The position numbers and the translations under genes were made by a program. 64,000 nucleotides of DNA, from contig NC_090187.1 in the NCBI RefSeq assembly GCF_024679245.1, positions 25,706,495 through 25,770,494 on the forward strand, given 5' to 3'. This document shows, in pieces, positions 1 through 56,443 of this stretch. Position 1 is the first letter of the stretch. The number at the start of each line of letters is the position of its first letter. This stretch comes from Pseudorasbora parva (lineage: Eukaryota; Chordata; Actinopteri; Cypriniformes; Gobionidae). The notes under the pieces were generated by a model. It was not told the DNA's origin. It did no database searches and was given only the letters and a program-made list of their open reading frames with translations.

Positions 1-270
1 TTTATGTTGTCGGATTTGTGTGAAATAGGCGAAGGGCGCATGACATACATCACGACCAAACGTCAGCGATTGGTTATAGCAGATCCAGAGTGGCTGAGGG
101 CAGATCCAATAGTTTTAAACTTCAACAGAAGGCCCGCCTTCGCGGAAATAAACGCTTGTCAATGGAGAATGGCCAGACTCTATGTACAAATGAAATGTAC
201 GAGAGTCTGGTAAGACCGGGCTATAAGGCAGTAGCTTTTGACACAAATGACCAAAGTTCGATTTCACCTT

Positions 271-1076
271 TTAAAGGTGCAGTGTGTAGTATTTATTGAC
301 TTAAATGCAATATAATATACATAATTATGTTTTGTATGATATATAAAGTACATAATGAACCGTTGTTTTTAATATTTTAGAATGAGCCATTTCTATCTAC
401 ATACGCCGCGGGTCCCCTTTGTAACAGTTGTCCACTGAGGAGGCGAGTTTGAGAACCCAAGTGCAGTTTATTGACATTTAACATAAATCCAAACATAAAC
501 AAAAGACATTGCAAAATAACAAAAGACTTGACTAGACTTGACTTGATTTAATGTGACATAAACTTGACTAGACAAAACACTCACCAACAGCGGGTTACAA
601 TATACAATAACTGACAAAGACTATAGCAAACATGAGGGCTTAAACACACAAGGGTAAATTGACAAGACGAGGGACACCTGTGAACAATGATTAACTCAAA
701 CCAATGACAACAAGACAGAACCACGAGGCAGGAACACATGAGGACAATGAGTCACATGACAAGGGAACACATGACAAAACCTGACAGTGAACATGAAAAC
801 CTAAAAACATAAAACATGAAATCTACACCAAAACACCCTGTGACAACCTTACAGCAAAGTCACCATTTTAAGCCGTCATGTTTCTATGTTAGCCCTAAAT
901 GGACAAACTTCTCTACAGAGCGCTAGCCACTCTCTGCTGTCTCAGACGATGACAACTTTGTCCTGTGTCAGCCACTGTTGCTTCTCTACTGTATGTGCTT
1001 TGAAAGGGAGGGGTGGGCGGTTGCAATTTGCAACCTCATCGCTAGATGCCGCTAAATTTTACACAGTGCACCTTTA
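271..1076. mobile_element. Inverted-repeat element split by a solo LTR
   Basis: The ends are inverted copies: TTAAAGGTGCAGTGTGTA on the left and TACACAGTGCACCTTTA on the right. A related, degraded copy in reverse orientation lies at about 20745-20945 and lacks the insertion at 420-845. No coding capacity is seen, so this is a nonautonomous element of about 375 bp before insertion. Confidence 0.75.
420..845 (-). mobile_element. Solo LTR-like insertion, 426 bp
   Basis: Read on the minus strand it starts TGTCACAG and ends CTGTTACA, the TG...CA pattern of an LTR. It is flanked by CCCTT (415-419) and ACCTT (846-850), a 5-bp target duplication with one change. The related copy near 20830 reads continuously across this point, giving the empty site. 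No internal retrotransposon genes remain. Another fragment of the same LTR starts at 10369. Confidence 0.75.
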
Positions 1077-1410
1077 GCTTATTCTTCTCCCTTCTCCTAT
1101 CAGCTCGGAGTAGCATCTATTTTAAATAAAAATCAAGAAAATATTCGAAAAGAGGACATAATGTGCCTGATGTGTATTTAATAGTGGGAATAAAGTGTTA
1201 AATGGTTAGGGTTAGAAGCAGGTGTAGCGGATGTAATGTCAAGTACAAGCAATGTCACAATTACTTGTACGATTTATTATTTTCAGCATCCATTTATGAT
1301 TTTAAATAATGCAATTATATACACTAAATGTGTTGTTATTATTGCTTACTGTTTTATTGGATACTGTAAACTGTGTTTGCAACTATTTGCACCAAAGAAT
1401 AAATAGAATA

Positions 1411-1777
1411 GGACCCACTTTATATTAGGTGGCCTGAACTACTATGTACTAACATTGTAATTAATCATTTGATACAATGCACTTATTGTGTACATGTTTT
1501 TACGTTGTACTAACATTTTTTTAAAATACCTGCATGTAATTACGTCTGTAATTAATTTCTGTAGTTACATTTGTAATTACACAGTTGGCACTTCCCTTAC
1601 ACCTAACCCTACCCTTAAACTTACTCATATCACCACACCGTTCCCTAACTCTACCCATATATCACCTCAATGTCAGCAAATGTGCTTCGCAATATAATTT
1701 GAACACAGTAAGTACATTGTACTTATTTTTTGATGTAAGTACATAGTACTTAAGGCCACCTAATATAAAGTAGGGCC
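1411..1777. mobile_element. Short inverted-repeat element, family A, copy 1
   Basis: The termini are GGACCCACTTTATATTAGGT and its near-complement ending AAGTAGGGCC. The inside carries CACCTAACCCTACCC and no ORF of interest. It shares nearly its whole length with 39235-39605. Confidence 0.8.
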
Positions 1778-2047
1778 ATATAATCTAACAACCATTTACA
1801 CATATTGCTAAATACTGCTAATTTAATTTAATGTGGAAAAAAATACTTTTTGTTTCTATTTACACAGTGTAAATAGCATAAGTTGCTATCCCCTCCCTTC
1901 CCCTCCTCTTTTTTTGCTTTTAGTATGGTAGTGCTTAGAGGCATTTTTCTTAGAGAAGCTGTGTCCTAAATTCATCCTCTTTAAAGCACTAACACAATTT
2001 GGACCAGACTAACCAACCAGTCAGCCAGATTCAGACCTTTCTGTGGG

Positions 2048-2085
2048 GGGGGGGGCTTTGGATAAAAGCATCTGCTATACGACTT
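2048..2085 (+). repeat. SINE-tail fragment
   Basis: CTTTGGATAAAAGCATCTGC matches the conserved 3' tail shared by the SINE copies at 24118 and 41273. No head is present. Confidence 0.5.
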
Positions 2086-2772
2086 ACTTACTATGCTGTT
2101 CAATCATCTACTAAAGCCAAACACAGGTCAATGAAGGGTTCGGATAGTGTGGGAGTTGCAGATAAAAGTGAGGTAATTTACATGGATACTGAATAGACTT
2201 CCTCTTTGGGTTTCGAGGTTTTGCTATAGTTCTAATAACTCCACCAGCAGACTCATTTAACTGCTAATCAATTGAGTGGGTGTAGGAACGCACAAATGTG
2301 TGAAAAAGCTGCACAGAAAACACTTCGATACTTCAATCTGCTTAGTCATCACAATTTCTGTGACAAACAACCCTGTCATTTAGTTAATGCTCCCAAAGTT
2401 TTTTCTTCTGACGAGCACAATCATTACCATCACGATCGGCTGTGATCATTACACTCGCTGCTTTATTCATTCTTGCAGCATTTCTTTTCCTCATATTTGA
2501 GACTAGATTCGCCCTGCTGTGAGAGATCTCTCACTGTCTGATCATCACATACAGTACAGAGCATCAAAGGCCGGTTCCCTAGCAACCCGTGTCTTTAAGA
2601 GCTCTTCTGTCAGACTGCAGTAGCCCCGCCCACAATAAACAAACAAAACCAGCAGTCAGCACATTCCCCATAACTCAACTACAGCACCACATTCACAATA
2701 TTACACTATTTTTGTGTAAATGATTTGTTGTTGAGGGACATATGGTTAAACACACAACATTTAAGCAATATA

Positions 2773-4203
2773 TTAAAGGGTTAGTATACCCAATAATTTA
2801 AATTCTCTCATTAATTACTTACCATAATATCGTTTGACACCCGTAAGACCTCCGTTCATCTTTGGAACACAAATGAAGATATTTTTTGTTGAAATCCGAT
2901 GGCTCAGTCAGGCCTTCATTTCCAATGTAATTTCCACTCACAAGACCCATAAAGGCACTAAAGACGTCGTTACAAAGCCCATCTCACTACAGTTATTCTA
3001 CAATAATTTTATGAAGCGACGAGAATAGTTTTTTTGCACACAAAAAACTAAATAATGACTTGTATAGTGATGGGCTGAATTCAAAACAATGTTTCGAACG
3101 GTTATGAATCAGCTTATTGATTCATGATTCAGATCGCCAATGTCACGTGATTTCAGCAGTTTGACACGCGATCCAAATCGTGAATCAATACACTGATTCA
3201 TAACTGTTCGAAAATTTGTTTTGAATTCGGCCCATTACTATTCTACTATTCTCGTTGCTTCATATAATGACTGTAGAACCACTGTAGTGAGATGGGCTTT
3301 GTAATGACATCTTTAGTACCTTTTATGGGTCTTGAGAGAGGAATTGACATTGGTGTCAATAGTCACGTTTACATGCACACTTTTTTGTCATTCCAATTAA
3401 AATAGTTCAGAATGAAAGATTCAGTGGACTGTTTACATGAGACGTTATCTAAACCGATCTGGGGTTTACATGTGCTGACTTTCAATCGCAGATCACAGAG
3501 CAGTTTGTCTGCCGCATCAGAAATGTCGACGCTGTCCTCTCCAGCAGCTGAATGTGTTCACGGATGCCATAGCAACTCTTAACGGCCACCAGGACTTATA
3601 CTGTTTTATAAAAGCTATTTATTTGTTGTAAAGTGTAATCTCAGAAAAAATGAATTCTTCTGTCAGGCGCAGTTGAAGTAAAAAGTGCCTGGGACAAACG
3701 CTGAAGGATCTATGTCTGTGTCATTATGCCAACATTATCTTCATAACTTCTTATGAAATATAAAAATATATAACATTATAGCCTGCGTGTGAGTGCGGTG
3801 CGCGATCAGTAGTGAAGGCGCGCCGTGTGTATCACGTCATATAAGGACGCACCCTAAAAAGTCATCGGGTCAGGTCGCTTACATGGTTAAATTTTTCGTT
3901 TGATCGTTTCATGAAAAGGTTTATCCCACCCCTCTCGAACCGATTACAATTTCATTCGGTTTGGGCATTTTTATTCCGATTGAGGTGTTTTATATGTAGC
4001 ATTTTCATTCGGATTGGACTTTTAAACCGATTACAGTGCTCCATGTAAACGCACATAATGAAGGCCTTTCTGAGCCATCGGATTTCGACAAAAATATCTC
4101 CATTTGTGTTCTGAAGATTAACGGAGGTCTTACGGGTGTCGAACGACATTAGGGTAAGTAATTAATGAGAGAATTTTCATTTTTGGGTGAACTAACCCTT
4201 TAA
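2773..4203. mobile_element. Foldback element with long inverted arms, split by an insertion
   Basis: The left arm, from AAAGGGTTAGTATACCC through ACTACAGTTATTCTAC, returns as a reverse complement on the right. The right arm is in two pieces, 3170-3360 and 4057-4203. Arms include TTACTTACC, ACACCCGTAAGACCTCCGTT, ATCCGATGGCTCAG and AAGCCCATCTCACTACAG. The centre (3065-3240) is itself an imperfect palindrome around GAATCA motifs. No transposase is present. Confidence 0.8.
3361..4056. mobile_element. Inverted-repeat element nested in the foldback arm
   Basis: The ends are AGTCACGTTTACATGCAC and CATGTAAACGCACAT. AAT lies on both sides (3358-3360, 4057-4059), fitting a 3-bp target duplication. Removing 3361-4056 and one AAT restores the foldback arm. 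Related sequences lie at 31055-31190 and 46555-47152. Confidence 0.7.
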
Positions 4204-4214
4204 AACCCTGTTAA

Positions 4215-5115
4215 AGGTGGGGTAAGTGCTATTTCAAAACCCTTTTAGAAAAAGGACTCGGGCCGAGTGGAATAACAAACTTGTAGCCAATCAGCAGGTA
4301 AGGGGCGTGTCTACTAATGATGGTGAGAAGAGCGCTCGCTCTCGCTCTCGCTCTGTGCACGTCATTATTCAAAACACACTAGTCACACATGACGGACATT
4401 AGCCGAGAACTACCATAATATATGCTGCTTTTTTTTATATGCTCGTGTGTCATGTTTGCTTGTTAGTCCATTTACGTATTGTGGCTCAATTCAGCGATGA
4501 TAAAGACCCGTTTATTTCCCCACCGTATGGAGCATCTACATCTCCTCACTGTGTGCTTCAAGCATCAGCTCACAAAATGTGTCTGACAAGTCAGATACTA
4601 TACTCCTAATATATGTTTGTTTCCTCTTTTTATATAACCCTTATCCGGTCATAATGGTAATATAACTCGTGTTCTATCGAGTTGTTCATGAGAACAGTTT
4701 GTGTTTTTGTGATCGCTATAACTCTAATCTTGTCATAATTGTAATATGTTGTTAGCTGGACTGTCGGCTGTGTTCTATTGAGTTGTTCATGAGAACGGTT
4801 TGTGTGTGTTTTTGTGATCGCTATAACTCTAATCTTGTCATAATTGTAATATGTTGTTAGCTGGACTGTCAGCTCGTGTTCTATTGAGTTGTTCATGAGA
4901 ACGGTTTGTGTTTTTTGTGATGGAAGGGGTGAGTTTTTCATTGAATATTCGGCCTGGATTAGTTACACAGATTCTGCCGTAGTCGTTGCCTGGGTTACGT
5001 ATGTGTGGGGGCGGAGCTATCATAATAGGTCCGAGACCCTTTTGGGGGTAGGGGCGTATTTGTTTTGGTGATTTAAAATATCATCAACGGTTACCAGATA
5101 GCACTTACCCCACCT
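4215..5115. mobile_element. TTAA-flanked inverted-repeat element with internal minisatellite
   Basis: TTAA at 4211-4214 and 5116-5119 flanks termini AGGTGGGGTAAGTGCTAT and ATAGCACTTACCCCACCT. The middle holds about two and a half copies of a 101-106-bp unit. No transposase ORF is present, so it is nonautonomous. Confidence 0.8.
4671..4920 (+). repeat. Minisatellite, ~101-106-bp unit, about 2.5 copies
   Basis: Units start at 4671, 4772 and 4878, each with GAGTTGTTCATGAGAAC. The three copies differ by small indels in the GTGTTTTTGTGAT part. Confidence 0.8.
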
Positions 5116-5176
5116 TTAATATTACTTGCATTTTAGTATTTGCGATAAATCTGTTGGAAGTGAAAAAGCATCTTAC

Positions 5177-48747
<43,571 letters not shown>

Positions 48748-48748
48748 C

Positions 48749-48872
<124 letters not shown>

Positions 48873-49700
48873 TAATTTTCATCTCATGAACACAAATAAT
48901 TTGATTGTTGATTAGACATAAATCCATAAAAGTCATCTAACATCCTGGATCACAATACCTGCATGCATGAAATATATAAAATTAAATATGATAAAATTAA
49001 ATAAATAAACAAAATACAAAATAAATAAATAAATTAAAAAGTTTTCTTTTGAGGTTAGGTTTAAATAATTGATTATTGATTGCATTTCCATCAATCGAAA
49101 AAACAATGATATATAAAGCAAACACTTTTTTGTTCTGAAAATGCAAAAAGGTAACATTTATGGGTATAGTTATAATTAAGTTACATTATATAAAATCAAT
49201 AGATGTCTATGACACATTCCTATTCAGATGCGTGGTGTTTTCGTGTATGAATGTGATCTCAGCACACATTCAAAGATCTTTTTCCTTTTCGGAAATGAGC
49301 TTGAAGAGGGAGAACAGATAGATGAAATATTCTTTGACGTGAGTTGAATGACCAGTGGGAACCGAGTAAGAGCAGAACATTCTGTTCAACAGGAAACTGA
49401 TTCATCATGTGATATTGTACACTACCTAAATTAATACAATGCATTACACGTGGTGACCACACCAGACACACTAAAAACATATACAATCACATGTATAAGT
49501 CCTTCAGCATTGTAGTTGCTAGTTTAAAAGCATTGGGTGTATGAATGTGTGTTTATCAAAAGAGCAAGGAGTGCAAAAAAGGGTGGTTGTGCAATTTTGT
49601 GTTACTCTGAATTACATAAATCAATATAAGCAACAATGTGAGCATGAGCTGTCTATTTGTACACACCTAGGGTTTCATTCATGCTGAAGTAAATCTTTAA

Positions 49701-50568
49701 AGGGATAGTTCACAAAAAAAGAAAAGAAAAAAAAAAATAGAAAATTACCCCATTTACTCACCCTGAAGTCATCCTAGGCGTATATGAAATTCTTCTTCTT
49801 TTAAATGAACACAATTGAAATTATATTTAAAAAAATATCCTGGCTTTTCCCATCTTTATAACGGCATTGAATGGAGGTTGAGATTTTGAAGCCCAAAAAG
49901 GTGCATCCATCCATCATAAAAGTGCTCCACATAGCTCCAGGGGTTAATAAAGGTCTTCTGAAGGAAAGCGATGCATTTGTGTGAGAAAAATATCCATATT
50001 TAAAACTAAATAAAGTAAAATATCTAGCTTATAATAACAGACAGACGGTTGAACGCATTAATTTAAGAATGATTAACCCCTGACCTGATGCTTTATGTAT
50101 TGACAAACACGGAAGTGCAGAGAACAGAGCAAAACGAAAAAACGGTCATTAATTAGAAGTCTAAAACTAGAGTTTTTTAAAAGTAGGAGAAGCTTCAGTT
50201 TGTTGCCCAGCTCTATTTGTTTGAACCGTGAGAGGCGTCAAAGCTTACGCCATTTCTACATCCAAAGTCACACATTGTATTACTCTTTTGGCGACTTGCA
50301 TAAGCGGTCTGGGGGAAGATAGTTAAGTTTATAAAGTTTTAAATATGGATATTTTTCTTACAAAAGTCCATCAATTTGCTTCAAAAGGCCTTTATTAACC
50401 TTTTATGGATTACTTTTATGATGGATGGATGCACTTTTTGGACTTCAAAATCAGGACCTCCATTCACTGCCATGATAAAGCTTGGAATAGCAATTCTATT
50501 TTTTAATAATACTGGCTTGAGGTTGAGTAAATCATGGGATAATTGTATATTTTGGGTGAACTATTCCT
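49701..50568. mobile_element. TTAA-flanked nonautonomous element, ~870 bp
   Basis: Left tip AGGGATAGTTCAC and right tip TTTTGGGTGAACTATTCCT are inverted and lie within TTAA. CCATTTATAATGG-type motifs and two ATCCATATTTAAAAC / TTTTAAATATGGATAT segments in opposite orientation show a palindromic interior. Confidence 0.7.
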
Positions 50569-50852
50569 TTAACTGGAGATGGCATGTAATGCAAATGAAA
50601 ACCACTTTTTTGTGTGTCTTTTTTTCAGTTAAATTTTTAAGGTGGGGCATAGTGAAAGGTCAATTGATCTATATAAAGCTTTCATTGACACTCTTTTCTC
50701 CTGAGCAAGACTCAAAACCTTTTAATCTAAATATAAACAATTATACTGCATTTTTAATCAGGAAATGTGAAATTCTGTGAGTGGTTTTTACTGTTGATCA
50801 AGCCAGAAGAACAGTCATTAGAATATTATCACCTCAGTGCTACTGACTGTGG

Positions 50853-51039
<187 letters not shown>

Positions 51040-51495
51040 AATGGATGCCTCTGCTGCATATGCCACAATTAAACACTTGTGTAAATGGGATTTGGCATGT
51101 AATAAATTCAGGAGAAGAGATGCACATCTCATCAGTGATGCTTCATATTTAAATGTTTTTGATATGTGAGTCCAGAGAAATCTCATTGTAATAACTGTTT
51201 GTGAACTTTATGAAATGCGTAGGGGCGACATTTCATGGAAAACAGGATTTTATGGATATTAGATGGAAAAGTTGGTCATACTGCATGAAAGATTTCAAAA
51301 TATGGGGCTCACAGAAAATATTTGCTGAATGTGGGTAGAAACAACCGACTCCACAGAACAGTAAGTTTGGGGAAGAAGCCAGATGTTTCACATAAGAAGA
51401 TATGAACATAAAAAATAAAGCTAAACTCAGAAAATGTCACCATTATAATATCAAAACTATAAGTACATTAACATATATATATATGTTAATGTACT

Positions 51496-51710
51496 GTCAT
51501 TGGTGCGGTACCCTAAGGTACAAAACCGTAAAGGTACTAATATGTACCTTTAAGAATACTAATTTGCACTCTTAAAGTACGGATATGTACTTTTTAAGGT
51601 ACTAATATGTACCATATCGGGGTGAGTAAGGTAAGATGTACCTTTTCACTTTTTTACCTTAGGGTACTCCCCCAGTGACAGCACTGTACCTTTTTTTTCT
51701 GAAAGTAGAT
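51496..51710. mobile_element. GGTACC-rich inverted-repeat element
   Basis: GGTACCCTAAGGTAC on the left and TTACCTTAGGGTAC on the right are inverted. Between them, GGTACTAATATGTACC recurs. A GTGACAG-type motif appears near both ends. Confidence 0.6.
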
Positions 51711-53219
51711 TTGCATATCAATCAATCTATAATAATTTTTTTCATAAAAATGATATTCACAAATATTTTTATATATGTATATATTGAAAATTATATTATA
51801 GTTGTCATATTTGTAAACAAAATATTACACAATGCAAAAACACTGATGGATTTGTAATTTCTAAAAAAGCCTTTCAGTTCCATTTTTAAGCCCAAGAGGG
51901 AAGACAAAAATTGCCACATAAAATGAAACTGTCTTTACGTATACATATTTATAAAAATGTATAAAATAAGTGACATCTGTGCAATCCCTTTGACACGTCC
52001 TGAAGGATCAACTTCAAAAGAACAGGATGTCTTCACAGCCTTTTATTAGGTCCACGCGTGTCTTACATTACGAATCACTCAACGGACTCGCACAAGTGTG
52101 TTTACAAAGTACCAGGAGTGGGCTCGCTGGACCTCTCTAACCCTGCCGCATGCCCGGACATGCTTGGCATATTGGAAACAGGCCCTTACACATACTGGCA
52201 AATGGCATCATGGGAGAAACACTCGCCAAGCTCTCAGTGACAGTCCCTGACCATCAACCGGCAGCCGACTGAGGCAAACTGCCACGGCGAGCTCTTGACA
52301 GAAGGACCATTGTTCCCGAGGAGAAGGGCCTGAAGTGTGTGTGTGTGTATATGCATGTTAGCATACAGCAGTGTGTATTTCTTCTCGGATGCTGAGATAC
52401 TATCACACCGCTCCATTCTTATCAGCTTCAAAAGCTCCTTTGACTCTTAAAAAGGATGAAAGGAGAATGGGTAATTCACCCGGCACAAAACTTTTCGACT
52501 GTGCATAATAATAGCTCAACAAATAAAAAAACAGACACTGTATAATGAGCGTGAGTCTTTAATTCCTGTTCAATATAAATCAGATGTGAATGAATAAGGA
52601 CTTCAGTCCTGTTTTGCAGAATCTTTCATTCATTCACAGTTAAATGACACAACCGTGGCCAACAATCAAACGCTCAAAAAAGAGATGTAAAAAGAACATA
52701 CATAATTGTATAATGACAAAAAAAGATTGATAAAGGTATAACGAGAGTTTTAAAGCTTACAAAGAAGTGCCAATAAATTGCCATGTTTTTGTTTTGTTTT
52801 ATTTTGACAACTTCTTAAAATAACACAATATTATTCAATAGCTTGTCCGATTTTTTTTTTTTTTTAAAGAAATCAATAGCAAGAAAGCATTAAGTTGATT
52901 AAAAGTGACAGTAAAGGCATTTATAATCTAACAAAAGATTTCTAAAAATGCTGTAAAAAAAGTATAACTTTTTCCAAAAAACATTATTCAGCACAACTGT
53001 TTTCATTATTAATAATAATAAGAATAACAGGTTATAATGTAATGTCGTGACAAAACTGGAGAAATGGCTATAAAATAAACGCATGTATATATAGAAAAAA
53101 GTCCTTATTTACAATATCCAGCAATATTCGTGCACATCTGGTATTTGTTGAGCTCTTATTGTGCACAGTTAAAAAAATTTCATGCCGGGTGAACAAAAAT
53201 AACACGCACGCACGCACGT

Positions 53220-53501
53220 TGGTCTATGTGGTTTACAGGGACTCTCCATTGGAGTAATGGTTTTTATACTGTACAAACTGTATTTTCTATCCCCCTACAC
53301 TGCCCCTAAACCTACCCATCACATGAAACATTCTGCATTTTTACTTTCTCAAGAAAACATCATTTAGTATGTTTTTAAAGCTATTTTAAATATTTTAAAT
53401 TTGAAATATATAATTTGAAATATCCTCATAAACCACGTTTATGGTGTAATACCAGTGTAATACCCATGTAGTTTTACCCACCTTATAAACCACATAAACA
53501 G

Positions 53502-53502
<1 letters not shown>
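53220..53502 (+). repeat. CA-associated dispersed repeat, copy 2
   Basis: It shares GGGACTCTCCATTGGAGTAA-type start and CATTCTGCATTTTTACTTTC with 40636-40908 and also ends at an (AC)n array. Confidence 0.7.

Positions 53503-53550
<48 letters not shown>
53503..53550 (+). repeat. (AC)n microsatellite
   Basis: A pure 48-bp run after the dispersed repeat. Confidence 0.95.
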
Positions 53551-53553
<3 letters not shown>

Positions 53554-55201
53554 TCTGTAATATAGTTAAAAAAATATTTAAAAAGGTAGCAATATAATTT
53601 TAAGCATATATTACGGTACTTATTGCACTGCCTCAAATTTATGTTGAATATGTTATTTTTCAAATGATATTACAGAATTATACACTAATAAGTGTGTTTT
53701 TGTGTGTCTGTGCCTGCATTCATTATATGAAGTAGATGTCAAGACCTCTTCTACACTACCAGTGAAATGATCACAGTCGCCTGCTCCTGCATGAGTGTGT
53801 GTCAGTCTACGATAGCATGTGTGGATGTTCCGATCTGTTAACCATTTTATTAACTTGATATGTAATAAACTTTAATCTGAGTGAAAGAACTGCCGGTTGA
53901 CTTGAGATGTACGTCAATCACATGCTAATCAACTGGGTTCAATTCTGCGTTCTCTCTCTCGCTCTATAAATAGAAAGATAGCCGCAGCTCTAAATTTCCA
54001 GGCCACTTAACTGCGATAAGCCTCTCCTTCTGAGAGAGAGACAGGGTGTATCAAATCTAATCATTTGTCTAATGAATCCCACTGCTCAATAACTTTCATT
54101 AAAGCAACCAAACGCTAAATGGCAAATGCTAAATTGCAAAATCCACCAGCTCCAGGAAAGATGGTTTCCATGAATATGTCTACTCCAATATCTGGTTTGT
54201 TTAATATGTTAAATACCTTAAAGGGTTTAAGCAAGGTCACATTAAGCATTTGGTCACATTAATTACATTGCAGTGTCCATGTAAGGGTATGATTTCAAAA
54301 CAAATTACTATGTATAAAGTAATAAATAAAATGTACTTAAGCAAGTATGTTGTTTAACATGATGTGATGTGTATACGTATTGCTATTGCAATTATTTTCA
54401 TGTGAAACATGTACAAAGTAGAGCTATGTTGTTCGCTGAAGCAGTCAAATCTTATGCCTGGGTTAAATGATACAGCATTTTTGTCCCTGTCTGACATGGT
54501 GCCACTTAATTGGCCAGAATTAACACTAAAAGAAGCAGATGCCAAACCCAGACAAGCTGGTTGAGTGTAAAAAAGGACAGTAAAAACAAGAAATGTTGTT
54601 ATGAATTAATGTAATTACAGGCCTGGAGGAAAAGAGGTGGGCTGGAGCTTCTACGCTTTTCATTCATGGCATTACTAACAAGAGGCTGTCTGTTGTAAAT
54701 GCTGAAAGAGCAAATAGAGAGTTAGTCTAGAGTCACTCAAAGTCATGTAAATGTGTTATTTAGGTGACACAAATAAATAAACAAATGGTATTGTAAGACT
54801 GAAAAAACTAGTATATGCCGAAATGTCTGAATGAAGAACAAGGACTCTCTGAGAAAATAAAGGAAATTAACATCTGAACTGTCCCTCACACACCACTGGA
54901 GACGCAAGTCTCACCTCAGTATCAGCTAATCTACATCTTTCCCTATATACCCCGTCTCCCCCAATTCCTTCCCCCTCTCATGCTGAGATCACCTGAAAAT
55001 ACACACAAAATCTCTATATTACAATGTCAATCCACACGATACAGTATTATGTGTTTGATATCATTTGAAATGTTTCAGTGCGACTGGTACAAAGATCTCA
55101 TCCTCACAGAAGTTAACCAAAAGATAATCAATGTTTTAAGAGTTTAAAGATATCTTGTCTTAGTTTGGTGGGTGTGGCTTTCAGCCATTTGGCCTTTGCA
55201 T

Positions 55202-56443
55202 TAGGGATGGGACGATACACTTAAACTCACGATACGATTCACCTCGATATGCCAGGGTTACGATACGATACGTCACGATACGATATCAAAATATTTTTTT
55301 TTTCTTTCCAAATCTGTGATTGTTTTTTTTACCACCTAAGTAATGTACTTGTAAATGTATCTTAAATTAAGTTTAAATTAAGTTTTTTATACTCTAATCA
55401 ACATAGGTATGGACAAATATGCATGCTTTATGCAAATGTACATTTATTATTAGTGAAACCATACTTATTCAATAATAATTAATACAGCATGAAGACTAGA
55501 CATATCAAAGGTCAAAAATATGTTTATCTAAGAAATTGTCCATGTCTCTTAAGCCTAAACTTAAAAATAATGAGTAAGTAATGATTTCTCTCATTTTAAC
55601 AATATAAAGGGAGTTTTTACACTGGCAGTTTAATTCAGAACAGGGCAAAGTTCGTATGAAAAATTGTTAATGTGTACCAGTGAGCGAACCAGAACCACAC
55701 CATACCTGGAGGAGGTCCATATTACACGAGTAGGAATATAGTGCGGCCCCTTTAAGAGATCCGCATTCCCTATTGAACTGCCGGTATTTTGCGTGTGCGC
55801 GCCGAACTGGTCCGCGATTCACGTGGACAGTGTGAAGAACACGGACGACTCGGGAGCGCGCTTGTTCAGGAAAGTAACCTGTGTAACGTTATTCGTTTTA
55901 GCCGATTGTACTGTATTTAGTTCAATAAAACACGTGTACTGTAAGCGGGGTGATGGTGTTAATGATTACCTCAGACATGAGCGAGAGTGAGCTGCAGTGC
56001 ATCGCGCTCAGACTGCAGAGAATGTGCTCAGTGAAAAAACGCCCTTTTCTTTCTGGAGTCTAATAAAAGTTAAACAGAAAATATGGTAGTTTATGTAGGC
56101 AATAACTGCATTTTTGGTTTAGAATATTAATGCTAATGTCAACCATTTTCTTTCCCTATTAATGTTTGCTGCTACATCCTTTGTCTGACTGCTCTCACTT
56201 TTTCCAACTAACGTTACGGGCTATGCCTCAGATCAAACAGAAAATGCGCGCTGTGTTTTATGTCTGCCCCATACACACACACACACACACACACATATAA
56301 TACACTAAATGATTTATTTACTACGCAAATCATGCAGCAGTGCCATCTATCTTTATTTCGCGATCCATTTTTTTCGACCTCGATGCGTTTCGTCACGTTT
56401 TGTATCGCGATATTTTGTCAAACGATATTTCGTCCCATCCCTA
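55202..56443. mobile_element. hAT-type nonautonomous element with perfect 8-bp target duplication
   Basis: The tips TAGGGATGGGACGATAC and TTTCGTCCCATCCCTA are inverted. CTTTGCAT occurs at 55194-55201 and 56444-56451. Subterminal ACGATACGA motifs are repeated at the left and TCGCGATATTTTGTC-type motifs at the right. ORFs inside (such as 55793-55990) match no transposase I know. This is the cleanest hAT copy in the window. Confidence 0.85.

Larger units (their letters stand above)
1..5176 (-). other. Downstream shank3 intron, 5' part
   Basis: The segment starts at donor GTAAGA (5171-5176) and runs off the window. From about 271 to 5119 it is largely mobile-element sequence. 1-270 looks like a further dispersed repeat, and 1780-2770 shows only a SINE-tail fragment and unique sequence. 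Confidence 0.75.

Noticed and set aside
52058..52431. GC-richer block with ORFs on both strands as the missing N-terminal SH3 exon
   Set aside because: Neither strand shows SH3 motifs or properly phased splice sites; it may be unique or conserved noncoding sequence.
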